A DNA stretch of 64,000 nucleotides from VRUE01 sp963698085 (GTDB taxonomy: Bacteria; Actinomycetota; Thermoleophilia; Solirubrobacterales; 70-9). The stretch's first letter is position 1, and each line of letters begins with the position of its first letter. Made by a program: the position numbers and the translations under genes. A model generated the notes under the pieces. The model made no database searches and was not told the origin of the DNA. It saw nothing but the letters and a program-made list of their open reading frames with translations. Of this stretch, positions 1 to 16,636 are shown in pieces. The DNA lies in contig OY969122.1 in assembly GCA_963698085.1 (NCBI GenBank), forward strand, positions 1-64,000, written 5' to 3'.

Positions 1-253
1 GCAAGAGCGCGTGCAGAAATCCGAAGCCGTCCGAGGGCGACCGTAGAGTCGAACCCATGTTCGATTCGAGAAAGACCGCAGCCACCCGCACGGCAGACGC
101 CGTGGACCTGATCATCGACTTCGCCACCCTCGGCGAGTACGGCCTCGAGCCCGTCGACACCGCCCCCCGCCCCTGCGAGGGCCGGCAGCGCATCGGGTCC
201 TCAAGACGCAGCACGGGGACCTGGAGCGCAGCGGTGGATCGCTTTGCCCCTCT

Positions 254-416
254 GGGGTCACGATAAAAATTAGCGCGAGGCCGGGGAGGCAGAGGACCAA
301 GCGGGGCGGTCACGAGACGACTCCCACGTAGCAGCGCTACGTGGGAGTCGGGGAGGGGCCGAATCCGCGCCGGTCATATGCCTCATCCGGACCGCGATTA
401 TTTTTCTCGTGACCCC
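254..416. repeat. Large imperfect palindrome downstream of 5S (copy 1)
   Basis: The ends 254-277 and 393-416 are inverted repeats of 24 nt with three mismatches. The middle holds a perfect 14-bp stem with triloop AGC (319-332 and 336-349), and the arms between are also partly complementary. The whole 163 nt can fold into one long stem just after the 5S in the direction of transcription. It could be the rRNA operon terminator or a small MITE-like element. No clear T-run follows the central stem. Confidence 0.65.
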
Positions 417-426
417 AAATAAAGAA

Positions 427-543
427 CCGGCGGCGACCTACTCTCCCAGGGGGTTGCCCCCCAAGTACCATCGGCGCAGAGTGGCTTAACTGCTCTGTTC
501 GGAATGGGAAGAGGTGTTTCCCACTCGCTATGCGCCACCGGAA
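427..543 (-). rRNA. rrf: 5S ribosomal RNA (copy 1)
   Basis: On the minus strand the sequence begins TTCCGGTGGC and ends GTCGCCGCCGG, with the conserved CCGAACA loop region and terminal pairing typical of 5S. Length is about 117 nt. It lies about 75 nt after the 23S 3' end. Ends are set by eye from the helix I pairing and may be off by a few bases. Confidence 0.9.
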
Positions 544-619
544 TTTTGCGAGACCGCGCCCCGGTGGAGCTTGAAAACTGCACAAGGCCGTTAATCAAAT
601 GGGTAAGAAATAAATATCC

Positions 620-3617
<2,998 letters not shown>

Positions 3618-3832
3618 GTGAGCGACCCGTACGCCGAAGCGTTCGGGTCGTAATTAAATTACCCAGAGCCTGCTTTGCAGCAGGCTCTATTATTGGCCTT
3701 GTGCAGTTTTCAAGGTCCACCGAGGCACACGCAGCGGAGTACTTCCGCTGGCGGTCTCTCAAAACTGAGCAGCGTTCCCAGCGACATACAGTCACTGGGG
3801 AGCCCGGTCGACGTTCTAGAGAAATCTCCCTA
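3618..3832 (-). other. 16S-23S internal transcribed spacer, no tRNA
   Basis: About 215 nt. I see no tRNA gene. It holds a hairpin (GAGCCTGC / GCAGGCTC, near 3665-3688) and a boxA-like AAAACTG segment near 3700. The hairpin differs from that of copy 2 with compensating changes, which supports it as a real processing or antitermination structure. Confidence 0.7.
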
Positions 3833-4559
<727 letters not shown>

Positions 4560-4799
4560 CAGAAATCCGAAGCCGTCCGAGGGCGACCGTAGAGTCGAAC
4601 CCATGTTCGATTCGAGAAAGACCGCAGCCACCCGCACGGCAGACGCCGTGGACCTGATCATCGACTTCGCCACCCTCGGCGAGTACGGCCTCGAGCCCGT
4701 CGACACCGCCCCCCGCCCCTGCGAGGGCCGGCAGCGCATCGGGTCCTCAAGACGCAGCACGGGGACCTGGAGCGCAGCGGTGGATCGCTTTGCCCCTCT

Positions 4800-4962
4800 G
4801 GGGTCACGATAAAAATTAGCGCGAGGCCGGGGAGGCAGAGGACCAAGCGGGGCGGTCACGAGACGACTCCCACGTAGCAGCGCTACGTGGGAGTCGGGGA
4901 GGGGCCGAATCCGCGCCGGTCATATGCCTCATCCGGACCGCGATTATTTTTCTCGTGACCCC
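4800..4962. repeat. Large imperfect palindrome downstream of 5S (copy 2)
   Basis: Identical copy of the element after the first 5S, offset 4546 nt, with central 14-bp stem at 4865-4895. Here it separates the complete operon from the truncated one, so if the order is real it should affect read-through into the promoterless copy. Confidence 0.65.
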
Positions 4963-4972
4963 AAATAAAGAA

Positions 4973-5089
4973 CCGGCGGCGACCTACTCTCCCAGGGGGT
5001 TGCCCCCCAAGTACCATCGGCGCAGAGTGGCTTAACTGCTCTGTTCGGAATGGGAAGAGGTGTTTCCCACTCGCTATGCGCCACCGGAA
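4973..5089 (-). rRNA. rrf: 5S ribosomal RNA (copy 2)
   Basis: Same sequence as the 5S at 427-543. It follows the 23S of the complete operon and is followed by the large palindrome at 4800-4962. Confidence 0.9.
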
Positions 5090-5165
5090 TTTTGCGAGAC
5101 CGCGCCCCGGTGGAGCTTGAAAACTGCACAAGGCCGTTAATCAAATGGGTAAGAAATAAATATCC

Positions 5166-8163
<2,998 letters not shown>

Positions 8164-8379
8164 GTGAGCGACCCGTACGCCGAAGCGTTCGGGTCGTATT
8201 AAATTACCCAGAGCCTGCCGTCGCGGCAGGCTCTAATTATTGGCCTTGTACAGTTTTCAAGGTCCACCGAGGCACACGCAGCGGAGTACTTCCGCTGGCG
8301 GTCTCTCAAAACTGAGCAGCGTTCCCAGTGACATACAGTCACTGGGGAGCCCGGTCGACGTTCTAGAGAAATCTCCCTA
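8164..8379 (-). other. 16S-23S internal transcribed spacer (copy 2), no tRNA
   Basis: No tRNA gene is seen. The hairpin near 8212-8235 (GAGCCTGCC / GGCAGGCTC) replaces the copy 1 sequence with compensating changes. A boxA-like AAAACTG precedes the 23S. Confidence 0.7.
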
Positions 8380-9926
<1,547 letters not shown>

Positions 9927-9940
9927 GTACTTCTTACAGA

Positions 9941-10034
9941 GAGTGGTCATGCTTGGCTGGCCGCCGGGTACACAAACATGGCGGCCGGCATGACGGGTAA
10001 ATCAGACCACTCGACACGCTGACGAGTCGAGTGG
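9941..10034 (-). promoter_or_regulatory. rRNA leader with alternative hairpins
   Basis: Two stems compete for the same segment. One pairs GAGTGGT (9941-9947) with ACCACTC (10006-10012), around an inner GGCCGCC/GGCGGCC stem. The other pairs CCACTCGAC (10007-10015) with GTCGAGTGG (10026-10034). They cannot form together. Probably they take part in 16S 5' processing. Confidence 0.45.
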
Positions 10035-10086
10035 ATCGGGCTCAAACAACCCACGGACACGAATGTCCGCGGGGTGCACGCTGCTC

Positions 10087-10098
10087 AGTTTTCAAAGA
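10087..10098 (-). promoter_or_regulatory. rRNA boxA antitermination element
   Basis: Minus strand reads TCTTTGAAAACT followed by GAGCAGC, which matches actinobacterial rRNA boxA sequences bound by NusB/NusE. It lies in the leader between the promoter and the 16S. Confidence 0.7.
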
Positions 10099-10176
10099 CC
10101 GCTGCGCCTCTACTTCGGCGGGACTCGCCGTCATTTGCGCATGGGCCGGCACAGGGCCAATCCCAGAGGGACGCGG

Positions 10177-10205
10177 AGTATAGCGCTGCGGTGGGGCTTT
10201 GCCTA
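10177..10205 (-). promoter_or_regulatory. Candidate rRNA operon promoter
   Basis: On minus, -35 TAGGCA (10205-10200), a 17-nt spacer, and -10 TATACT (10182-10177). The -10 matches the consensus at five of six bases and the -35 at four. It lies just past the tyrS stop, so rRNA transcription starts right after tyrS. Found by eye only. Confidence 0.55.
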
Positions 10206-10214
10206 GTGCCTAAC

Positions 10215-11372
10215 TCAGGCAACGGCACGCATGCGCCGGAAGCGGCGCTTGCCGACCTGCAGGACCCGGCCGTCGAGGTCGGCCGGCGACATGTCGAGCG
10301 TCTCCCCCAGCGTCTCCCCATCGAGCTTGACGCCGCCCTGCTCGAGCAGGCGCCGGGCCTCGCTGGAGCTGATCTCAAAGGCGCCGGCCATCAGCTGCGG
10401 CAGATGCACCGTCGCGCCGTCCTCGCCCAGATAGACGCCGAGGTCGATCTCCTCGATCTCCTCGGGTGCCTCGTGGCGCACGAAGAGACGGTCGAAGTGC
10501 TCCTCGGCTGCCGTCGCCGCCTCCTCGCCGTGGAAACGGGCGACGATCCGGCGGCCCAACTCCCGCTTGGCCTCGTTCGGCTGGCCGGTGGGAACGTCTG
10601 TGCCGAGCAGCAGGCGGAAGTACTCGGGCATTGCCTCGTCGGGGATCCGCATCAACTTGCCGAACATCTCCTCGGGCGCCTCGGTGACGCCGACGTAGTT
10701 GCCGAGCGACTTGCTCATCTTTTGCACACCGTCGGTGCCGACCAGGATCGGCAGCGTCATGATCGACTGGGGCTTCTGTCCGTAGGCCACCTGGATGTCA
10801 CGGCCGAAGAGCAGGTTGAACTTCTGGTCGGTCCCCCCCAGCTCGAGGTCAGCCTCGACCGCGACCGAGTCATAGCCCTGCAGCAGTGGGTAGAGCAGCT
10901 CGAGGGCGGCAACCGGCTGCCCGGCCGCCATCCGCTTTTGGAAATCATCGCGCTCGAGCAGGCGCGCCACGGTCGTCTGCGCGAGGAGGCTCAACAGCTC
11001 CTCCGGCGACATCCTCAGCCACTCGCTGTTGAAGCGAACCTCGGTGCGCTCGCGGTCGAGCAGCTTGAAGGCCTGCTCTTGGTAGGTGGCGGCATTGGCC
11101 TCAATCTCCTCGGCACTGGGAACGGGGCGTTGCGCCGAGCGGCCGCTGGGATCGCCGACGCGGGCGGTGAAGTCGCCGACGATCAGCACCACGGTGTGCC
11201 CGGCCCGCTGGAACTCGCGCAGCTTCTCGAGCACGACGGTGTGGCCGAGGTGGATGTCGGCGGTGGTCGGGTCGATCCCCAGCTTGACCCTGAGGGGACG
11301 GTCCGCGTTGAGCTGCTCGGCGAGCATCCCTTCGGGCAGCACGTCGACCGCGTTACGCGTCAGGTCCGGCAT
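10215..11372 (-). CDS. tyrS: Tyrosyl-tRNA synthetase
   Basis: Cytoplasmic class I aminoacyl-tRNA synthetase that charges tRNA-Tyr. The 385-residue product has the HLGH form of the HIGH motif at 41-44, GDFTARVGDPSGRS at about 67-80, the tyrosine-binding LLQGYDS at about 163-169, KMSKS at 218-222, and a C-terminal S4-like RNA-binding domain from about 325. The ATG at 11372 is preceded by TAGCAT (11385-11380) with a 7-nt gap and no ribosome binding site, so the message is probably leaderless. The start codon overlaps that of the divergent penicillin-binding protein. A longer in-frame extension upstream is rich in Arg/Lys and overlaps the neighbour, so I reject it. Confidence 0.95.
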   Translation of the reverse strand: MPDLTRNAVDVLPEGMLAEQLNADRPLRVKLGIDPTTADIHLGHTVVLEKLREFQRAGHTVVLIVGDFTARVGDPSGRSAQRPVPSAEEIEANAATYQEQAFKLLDRERTEVRFNSEWLRMSPEELLSLLAQTTVARLLERDDFQKRMAAGQPVAALELLYPLLQGYDSVAVEADLELGGTDQKFNLLFGRDIQVAYGQKPQSIMTLPILVGTDGVQKMSKSLGNYVGVTEAPEEMFGKLMRIPDEAMPEYFRLLLGTDVPTGQPNEAKRELGRRIVARFHGEEAATAAEEHFDRLFVRHEAPEEIEEIDLGVYLGEDGATVHLPQLMAGAFEISSSEARRLLEQGGVKLDGETLGETLDMSPADLDGRVLQVGKRRFRRMRAVA

Positions 11373-11379
11373 GGCGGCA

Positions 11380-13551
11380 ATGCTAGACTGCCGCCTCCTC
11401 TTGGCGGGCACACGCACCAAGCCGCGCCTGAAGAAGCTGCGCGTCCTCTTCGTCTTGCTGGGCCTTGCCGTCCTGGCCGTCGTCTCGATGGTTTTTGGCA
11501 TGATCGTCGCCGTTTCCCAGGATCTGCCTGCGATCTACAACTTCGCCCAGTACAAGGCTTCGAAGAACAGCGAGGTCTTCGACGCCTCGGGCGAACCAAT
11601 CGGCACCCTGACCAGCAACGAGAACAAGATCCTGCTCACCTCCGGGCAGATCTCGCCCAATGTCAAGAACGCCGTGGTCGCGGTCGAGGACGCCCGCTAC
11701 TACGACCACGACGGCGTCGACTTCCAAGGCATTGGCCGGGCGCTGATCAAGGACATCCTCAGCCGCAGCGCCGCCCAGGGTGCCTCGACGATCACCGAGC
11801 AGTTCGTCAAAGAAGCGCTCGAGGCCCAGGGCGAACGAACGGTCTTCCAGAAGTTCCGCGAGGCGGCGCTCGCCTACCGGCTGGAGCACCATTGGAGCAA
11901 GGACAAGATCCTCACCGAGTACCTCAACACCGTTTATTTCGGCGAGGGGGCCTACGGGATCGAGGCCGCGGCGCGGACCTTCTTCGGCGCCGCCCACCCA
12001 GGCTGCGGGACCGAGACCGAGCCCTGCGCTTCGGTGCTCGAGCCCTGGGAGGCCGCGACGCTGGCCGGGATCATCTCCTCGCCCTCCCTGTATGACCCGA
12101 AGATCTTTCCGGAAAACTCGCTGGCGCGGCGCAATCTCGTGCTCGACCGGATGCACGAACAGGGCTACATAACCACGGAGCAGTATCAGGAAGGACTCCA
12201 GCAGGCCCTCCCCGCCCCGGCCGCGATCGAGCCGCCGTCGCTCGACTCCGAGGCGCCTTACTTCACCGCCTGGCTGCGCCAACAGCTGGTCGACCGCTTC
12301 GGCGCCGCGAAGACGTTTTTCGGCGGGCTCAAGGTCAAGACCACGCTCGACCTGCGCCTGCAGGCTGCGGCCGAGGAAGTCGTCGCGTCATATCTCAGCG
12401 GCCTACCGCCCACGTCTGCTGTCGTCGTGATCGACAACAGCAACGCCGGCATCAAGGCGATGGTCGCCGGTCCCGATTTCGAGGAAAAGCCGTTCAACCT
12501 CGCCACCCTCGGCCACCGCCAGCCCGGCTCCTCGATCAAGCCGATCATCCTCGCCACCGCGCTCGAACAGGGAATCTCGCCGGAAACCGTCTACGAATCG
12601 GCGCCCCAGATCTTCTCCTTCGGCAAGAAGAACAAGGAACAGTTCCCGGTCAAGAACTACGCCGACAGTTATCTCGGCTCGGCCTCGCTGGCGACGGCGA
12701 CGACCTACTCCGACAACGCGGTCTACGCCCAGGTCGGGCTTGAAAGCATCGACGGCGGCCCGCGGGCGATCGCCCGCACGGCGCACAAGCTGGGCGTGCA
12801 GACGCACCTCTCGACCAACCCTGCGATGGTGCTCGGCGGTCTCGACGAAGGGGTGACGCCGCTCGAGTGGACCTACGCTTTCACGACCCTGGCCAACGAC
12901 GGCGACCGGGTCAGCGGCACCCTCGCACCGATCCCCGGCGACAGCCCGATCGCCTACACCGAAGTCACCGATCAGGACGGAGACCTGGTCAAGGGCGGCG
13001 ACAACGACTCGACCCACACCCAGGTGATCGACTCCGGCGTGGCCGAAGAAGCAAAGAGCATCCTGCGCACGGTGATCACCAGCGGCACCGGCGTGCGCGC
13101 CGACATCGGCGACGAAAGCCAGTGGGGCAAGACCGGCACCACCGACGACAACGGCGACGCCTGGTTCTGCGGCGCGACCGACGAAGTCACGGCCTGCGTC
13201 TGGGTCGGCTACGCCGACAGCGTCACGCCGATGCTGACTGAGTACGCCGGCGCGCCGGTCGACGGCGGCACCTTCCCGGCGCTGATCTGGGCCAGCGTGA
13301 TCTCTGCATGGCAGGAGATTGCGGCCGACCGGGCGGCGGAACGGGAGAGCGAACGCGCCGAGGACGAGGACTCCGAAAGCGCTGACGAGACGACCTCGAC
13401 CGAAGAAGAAACGTACGTGCCGCCACCAAGCGAACCCGAAGAAGTTGAACCGACGCCCGAACCGGAAGCTCCCGAATCGGCGCCGGCGCCAGAAGCAACC
13501 CCTGAAGCTGTCCCTGAATCAGGTGGCGGGGGTGGCATTACCGCCGGATAG
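11380..13551 (+). CDS. Class A penicillin-binding protein (transglycosylase-transpeptidase)
   Basis: Bifunctional peptidoglycan synthase anchored in the membrane. A basic N-terminus and one TM segment (about 21-45) are followed by a GT51 domain with catalytic Glu in AVEDARYYDHDG (about 103) and GASTITEQ (about 134-141). The transpeptidase has SSIK (Ser384, Lys387), SDN (443-445) and KTGT (584-587). The last 70 residues are a Glu/Pro/Ala-rich tail outside the cell. The start is uncertain: ATG at 11371 or 11380, or TTG at 11401, which would leave the usual short basic cytoplasmic tail. It is divergent from tyrS with overlapping start regions, and its 3' end overlaps mpg by 33 nt. Confidence 0.93.
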   Translation: MLDCRLLLAGTRTKPRLKKLRVLFVLLGLAVLAVVSMVFGMIVAVSQDLPAIYNFAQYKASKNSEVFDASGEPIGTLTSNENKILLTSGQISPNVKNAVVAVEDARYYDHDGVDFQGIGRALIKDILSRSAAQGASTITEQFVKEALEAQGERTVFQKFREAALAYRLEHHWSKDKILTEYLNTVYFGEGAYGIEAAARTFFGAAHPGCGTETEPCASVLEPWEAATLAGIISSPSLYDPKIFPENSLARRNLVLDRMHEQGYITTEQYQEGLQQALPAPAAIEPPSLDSEAPYFTAWLRQQLVDRFGAAKTFFGGLKVKTTLDLRLQAAAEEVVASYLSGLPPTSAVVVIDNSNAGIKAMVAGPDFEEKPFNLATLGHRQPGSSIKPIILATALEQGISPETVYESAPQIFSFGKKNKEQFPVKNYADSYLGSASLATATTYSDNAVYAQVGLESIDGGPRAIARTAHKLGVQTHLSTNPAMVLGGLDEGVTPLEWTYAFTTLANDGDRVSGTLAPIPGDSPIAYTEVTDQDGDLVKGGDNDSTHTQVIDSGVAEEAKSILRTVITSGTGVRADIGDESQWGKTGTTDDNGDAWFCGATDEVTACVWVGYADSVTPMLTEYAGAPVDGGTFPALIWASVISAWQEIAADRAAERESERAEDEDSESADETTSTEEETYVPPPSEPEEVEPTPEPEAPESAPAPEATPEAVPESGGGGGITAG

Positions 13552-14136
13552 AGGCCGCCCCGGTCTTGACACGTAGGCACTCCCCGTCAAACTGAACCGC
13601 CAGGGCAAGTCGACCGCTTTGGTGATGCCCACCCGTGGGCCGGTGACCACCCTCCCGCTCCAGCCGGGCTCGGGACTCAGCAGCAGGAACGGGTTGGCGC
13701 TGAGCTCGGCGCCGTTGTCGCCAAGTCCAATGCCGAGCGCCTCGGTGAGCTTGCCGGGGCCGGAGCAGAGGTCGGTGTCGAGTCGGTCGCCGCGGCGAGC
13801 GCGCATCGCTTCGAGGCCGGCGGTCGGCTCGAGCGCTCGGATAAGTACTGCTGCCGCCTCGCCCTCCGGTTCGGCGACCGCGTTGAGCAGGCTGTGGATG
13901 CCGTAGGAGAGGTAGACGTAGGCTCGCCCCGGTGGCCCGAACAGCACCTCGGTACGTTTGGTCAGGCCGACGTAGGCGTGGCAGGCCGGATCGTCGCGCT
14001 CGTAGCTCTCGGTCTCAACGATGGTGCCGCCGCAGTCGGCGTAGAAGAGGCGGCAGCCGATCAGCTCGCGAGCGACCGCGTGCACCGAACGGGCGAAGAA
14101 GCCGGCATCCAGCCGCTCTGCGGCGGCCGCCTTCAC
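13519..14136 (-). CDS. mpg: DNA-3-methyladenine glycosylase (Mpg/AAG family)
   Basis: Monofunctional base-excision enzyme of the mammalian AAG fold that removes 3-methyladenine, hypoxanthine and similar lesions. The 205-residue length is typical of bacterial members. Visible marks are GTIVETESY with the catalytic Glu (about 41), ACHAYVGLTKR, PGRAYVYLSYGIH (about 69-81) and CSGPGKL (about 124-130). The ATG overlaps the argH stop by 4 nt (ATGA), so it is translationally coupled as the last gene of the operon. It is a second alkylation-repair glycosylase besides the Ada-AlkA protein at 48,222. Confidence 0.92.
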   Translation of the reverse strand: MKAAAAERLDAGFFARSVHAVARELIGCRLFYADCGGTIVETESYERDDPACHAYVGLTKRTEVLFGPPGRAYVYLSYGIHSLLNAVAEPEGEAAAVLIRALEPTAGLEAMRARRGDRLDTDLCSGPGKLTEALGIGLGDNGAELSANPFLLLSPEPGWSGRVVTGPRVGITKAVDLPWRFSLTGSAYVSRPGRPLSGGNATPAT

Positions 14137-15524
14137 GAGCGCTCGTCGAGTACCCGCGCCTTGACTGCGGCCAGGGTCTCGTGGGCGAGGGAGATCTGAT
14201 CGGCCAGCGCCGCCGAGCCGGTGCCGCCCTCGATCCGCTTGGACTCCAGCCAGCTCTCACGCCGCAACACCGTGTAGAAGGAGTCGTCGAGGTGCTCGGA
14301 GCGCTGTCGCAAGTCCTCCTCGCTCAGCTCGGAGAGCGCCACGCCGCGCTCGACCGCGTCGCGGACCAGACCGCCGACGATCCCGTGCGCCTCGCGGAAG
14401 GGCACGCCCTTTCGCACCAGCAGGTCGGCGACCTCGGTTGCCGCCAGCATCTCGTCGCCGGAGGCATCGGCGAGCCGCATGCGGTCGAAGGCGATGCCGG
14501 CGAGCATGCCCTCGGTGGCGTCGAGACAGGACTCGACCGTGTCGATCGCGTCGAAGAGCGGCTCCTTGTCCTCCTGCATGTCCTTGCCGTAAGTCAGCGG
14601 CAGCGCGTGCATCGTGCCCAGCAGGGTGAGGTAGTCGGCGGCAACGCGCGGCGACTTGGCCCGCAGCAGCTCGGCCGAGTCGGGATTCACCTTCTGCGGC
14701 ATGATCGACGAGCCCGAGGAGAAGGACTCGTCGAGCTCGCAGAAGCCGAACTCGCTGCTCGACCAGATGACGATCTCCGAGCCGAGTCGCGAGAGGTGCA
14801 TCGCGCAGATCGAGGCAGCGGAGAGGTAGTCGAGGACGAAGTCGCGGTTGGAGGCGCCGTCGATCGAGTTGTGGCTGACGTGTTCGAAGCCGAGATCGTC
14901 GGCGACCTCGTTGCGGTCGAACTCCCAGTTGACCCCCGCCAGGGCCCCCGACCCGAGCGGCATCACGCTGGCGCTGTCGAGCGCGAACTGGAAGCGCAGC
15001 ACGTCGCGGGCGAGCATCCAGAAGTAAGCGAGCAGGTGATGACCCAGATAGACCGGCTGGGCCCGTTGCAGGTGGGTGTATCCCGGCATCGGCCAGTCGC
15101 GGTGACGCTCGGCCAACTCCAGCAGCCGCTCCATCACGCTGCCGGCGAGGTCGATCGCCTGCAGGGAGTGGACCTGGACGACCATCGCCACGTCGGTGGC
15201 CACCTGGTCGTTGCGCGAGCGACCGGTGTGCAACTTGCCGGCCAGCCCCCCGATCTCATCGCCGAGCAGGCGCTCGATCGCCATGTGGATGTCCTCGTCG
15301 GACTGTTCGAACTCGAAGCCGTGCGCGCCGATTCGCTCACGGACCCGGGAGAGGCCGGCCAGCATCTGCGCGAGCTCGGCATCGTCGAGAACGCCAATCT
15401 GCCGCAGCGCCCGGGCGTGGGCCTCGGACTGGTCGATGTCATACGGCGCCAGCCGCCAGTCGAACTCGAGCGAGCGGTTGAGGCGCCAGAAGCGCGGGTC
15501 GGGATCTTTGCGGAAGCGGGACAT
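14133..15524 (-). CDS. argH: Argininosuccinate lyase
   Basis: Last step of arginine synthesis, splitting argininosuccinate into arginine and fumarate. The 463-residue protein of the fumarase/aspartase superfamily has the signature GSSIMPQKVNP (about 280-290) with the mobile catalytic serine loop, and TGRSRNDQ near residue 110. The start at 15524 (MSRFRKDPDP) overlaps the upstream aminotransferase stop in TGATG, so it is in an operon and probably coupled. No other arg gene lies nearby, so the placement in a branched-chain amino acid operon is unusual. Confidence 0.96.
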   Translation of the reverse strand: MSRFRKDPDPRFWRLNRSLEFDWRLAPYDIDQSEAHARALRQIGVLDDAELAQMLAGLSRVRERIGAHGFEFEQSDEDIHMAIERLLGDEIGGLAGKLHTGRSRNDQVATDVAMVVQVHSLQAIDLAGSVMERLLELAERHRDWPMPGYTHLQRAQPVYLGHHLLAYFWMLARDVLRFQFALDSASVMPLGSGALAGVNWEFDRNEVADDLGFEHVSHNSIDGASNRDFVLDYLSAASICAMHLSRLGSEIVIWSSSEFGFCELDESFSSGSSIMPQKVNPDSAELLRAKSPRVAADYLTLLGTMHALPLTYGKDMQEDKEPLFDAIDTVESCLDATEGMLAGIAFDRMRLADASGDEMLAATEVADLLVRKGVPFREAHGIVGGLVRDAVERGVALSELSEEDLRQRSEHLDDSFYTVLRRESWLESKRIEGGTGSAALADQISLAHETLAAVKARVLDERS

Positions 15525-16636
15525 CAGCGCAGGGATTCGGCGAGAGCCTCGCACACCCGCCCGACCTGCGACTCGGTCATCGCCGGGAAGAACGGTAGGG
15601 CGAGGGAATGCGCTGAGGCGGCTTCGGCGACCGGGAACTGACCCTCGCGATAGCCGAGCTCGCGTAGATGTGGGAAGACGTGGATGCAGGGCAGGTAGGC
15701 CTTGGACGCGATTCCTCTCTCCTCGAGCCGAGTGATGACCGCGTCACGATTGATCTCATCGCCGAGGCGAACCACGTAGACGAACCAGCTGCGCCGCTCC
15801 TTGCCGCGCGCCGCGATCGGGGTATTGACACCCTCGAGGTTGGCGAGGCCGTCCTCATACAGCGAGGCAACCGACGCGCGTCGCTCGAGCAGCGTGTCGA
15901 GCTTCTCCATCTGGGCGACGCCGAGCGCCGCGGCGAGGTCGGAGAGGCGGTAGTTGAAGCCGAGCCCACCGTGGTCGAGCCAGCCCATGTCCGGCGCGCG
16001 CCCCTGGTTGCGCTCCGAGCGCAGGCGCGCCGCGATCTTCGGACTCGAGGGCATGATCATCCCGCCCTCGCCGGTGGTCAGCTGCTTGTTGGCGTAGAAG
16101 GCGAAGGTGGCGAGGTTGTCGCGGGTGCCGACCTTGTGACCTTCGGCGTCGACCGCGCCAAGCGCCTCGCAGGCGTCCTCGAGGATGCCGAGGTCGTGGC
16201 GGGCGGCGATTGCCTCCAGCGCCGGCATCGCCGCGGGAAAGCCGAAGATGTGAACCGGGAGGATGCCGGCGCTGCGCTCGTTGGCGCCTGCCTCGACCGC
16301 CGCGGGATCGAGATTGAGGGTGACTGGGTCAACGTCGCAGAAGACCGGGCGGGCGCCCTCGTACAGGAGGCAGTTTGCCGACGCCACGAAGCTGAAGGGG
16401 CTGGTCAATACCTCATCACCTGCACCCCAGCCGAGTGCTCGCACGCCGAGGTGAAGCGCGGTCGTGCCGCTGGACAAGGCCACCGCGTCCTCTGCCCCCA
16501 GCCACGTCGCCAGGTCGCGCTCGAAGCGCTCCCCCATCGGCCCCAATGAGAGTCGCCCGGAGCGCAGCACCTCGAGCGCCAGCTCCTCCTCCCGAGCGCC
16601 GATTTCAGGTCGTGCGAGTGGGATCTCGTTGCTCAT
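15524..16636 (-). CDS. DegT/DnrJ/EryC1/StrS-family PLP aminotransferase
   Basis: Fold-type I PLP enzyme related to sugar aminotransferases such as perosamine synthetase. Of 370 residues, LSSGTTALHLGVRAL (about 54-68) forms the phosphate-binding part, EDACEALG (153-160) carries the Asp that contacts the PLP ring, and K184 in YANKQLTTGEGG is the Schiff-base lysine. The ATG at 16636 overlaps the cimA stop (ATGA), and the gene's own stop overlaps the argH start. Sugar-modifying partners are absent, so the substrate is unknown; it may act on an amino or keto acid rather than a nucleotide sugar. Confidence 0.85.
   Translation of the reverse strand: MSNEIPLARPEIGAREEELALEVLRSGRLSLGPMGERFERDLATWLGAEDAVALSSGTTALHLGVRALGWGAGDEVLTSPFSFVASANCLLYEGARPVFCDVDPVTLNLDPAAVEAGANERSAGILPVHIFGFPAAMPALEAIAARHDLGILEDACEALGAVDAEGHKVGTRDNLATFAFYANKQLTTGEGGMIMPSSPKIAARLRSERNQGRAPDMGWLDHGGLGFNYRLSDLAAALGVAQMEKLDTLLERRASVASLYEDGLANLEGVNTPIAARGKERRSWFVYVVRLGDEINRDAVITRLEERGIASKAYLPCIHVFPHLRELGYREGQFPVAEAASAHSLALPFFPAMTESQVGRVCEALAESLR

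Noticed and set aside
57..266. ORF of 69 codons after the 5S (and its extended copy at 4474-4812)
   Set aside because: No family recognised. It overlaps the structured palindrome, and the longer copy is a chimera running in from antisense 16S. I see no start signal and treat it as non-coding or a remnant.
3618..3832. Possible tRNA in the 16S-23S spacer
   Set aside because: No cloverleaf, no T-arm GTTCRA context and no CCA end in either spacer.
11086..11379. N-terminal extension of the penicillin-binding protein
   Set aside because: The frame is open only because it is antisense to tyrS codons; the protein sequence there is not wall-enzyme-like.
13932..15641. 569-codon plus ORF antisense to argH
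   Set aside because: Shadow of argH; argH has all family motifs in the minus frame.
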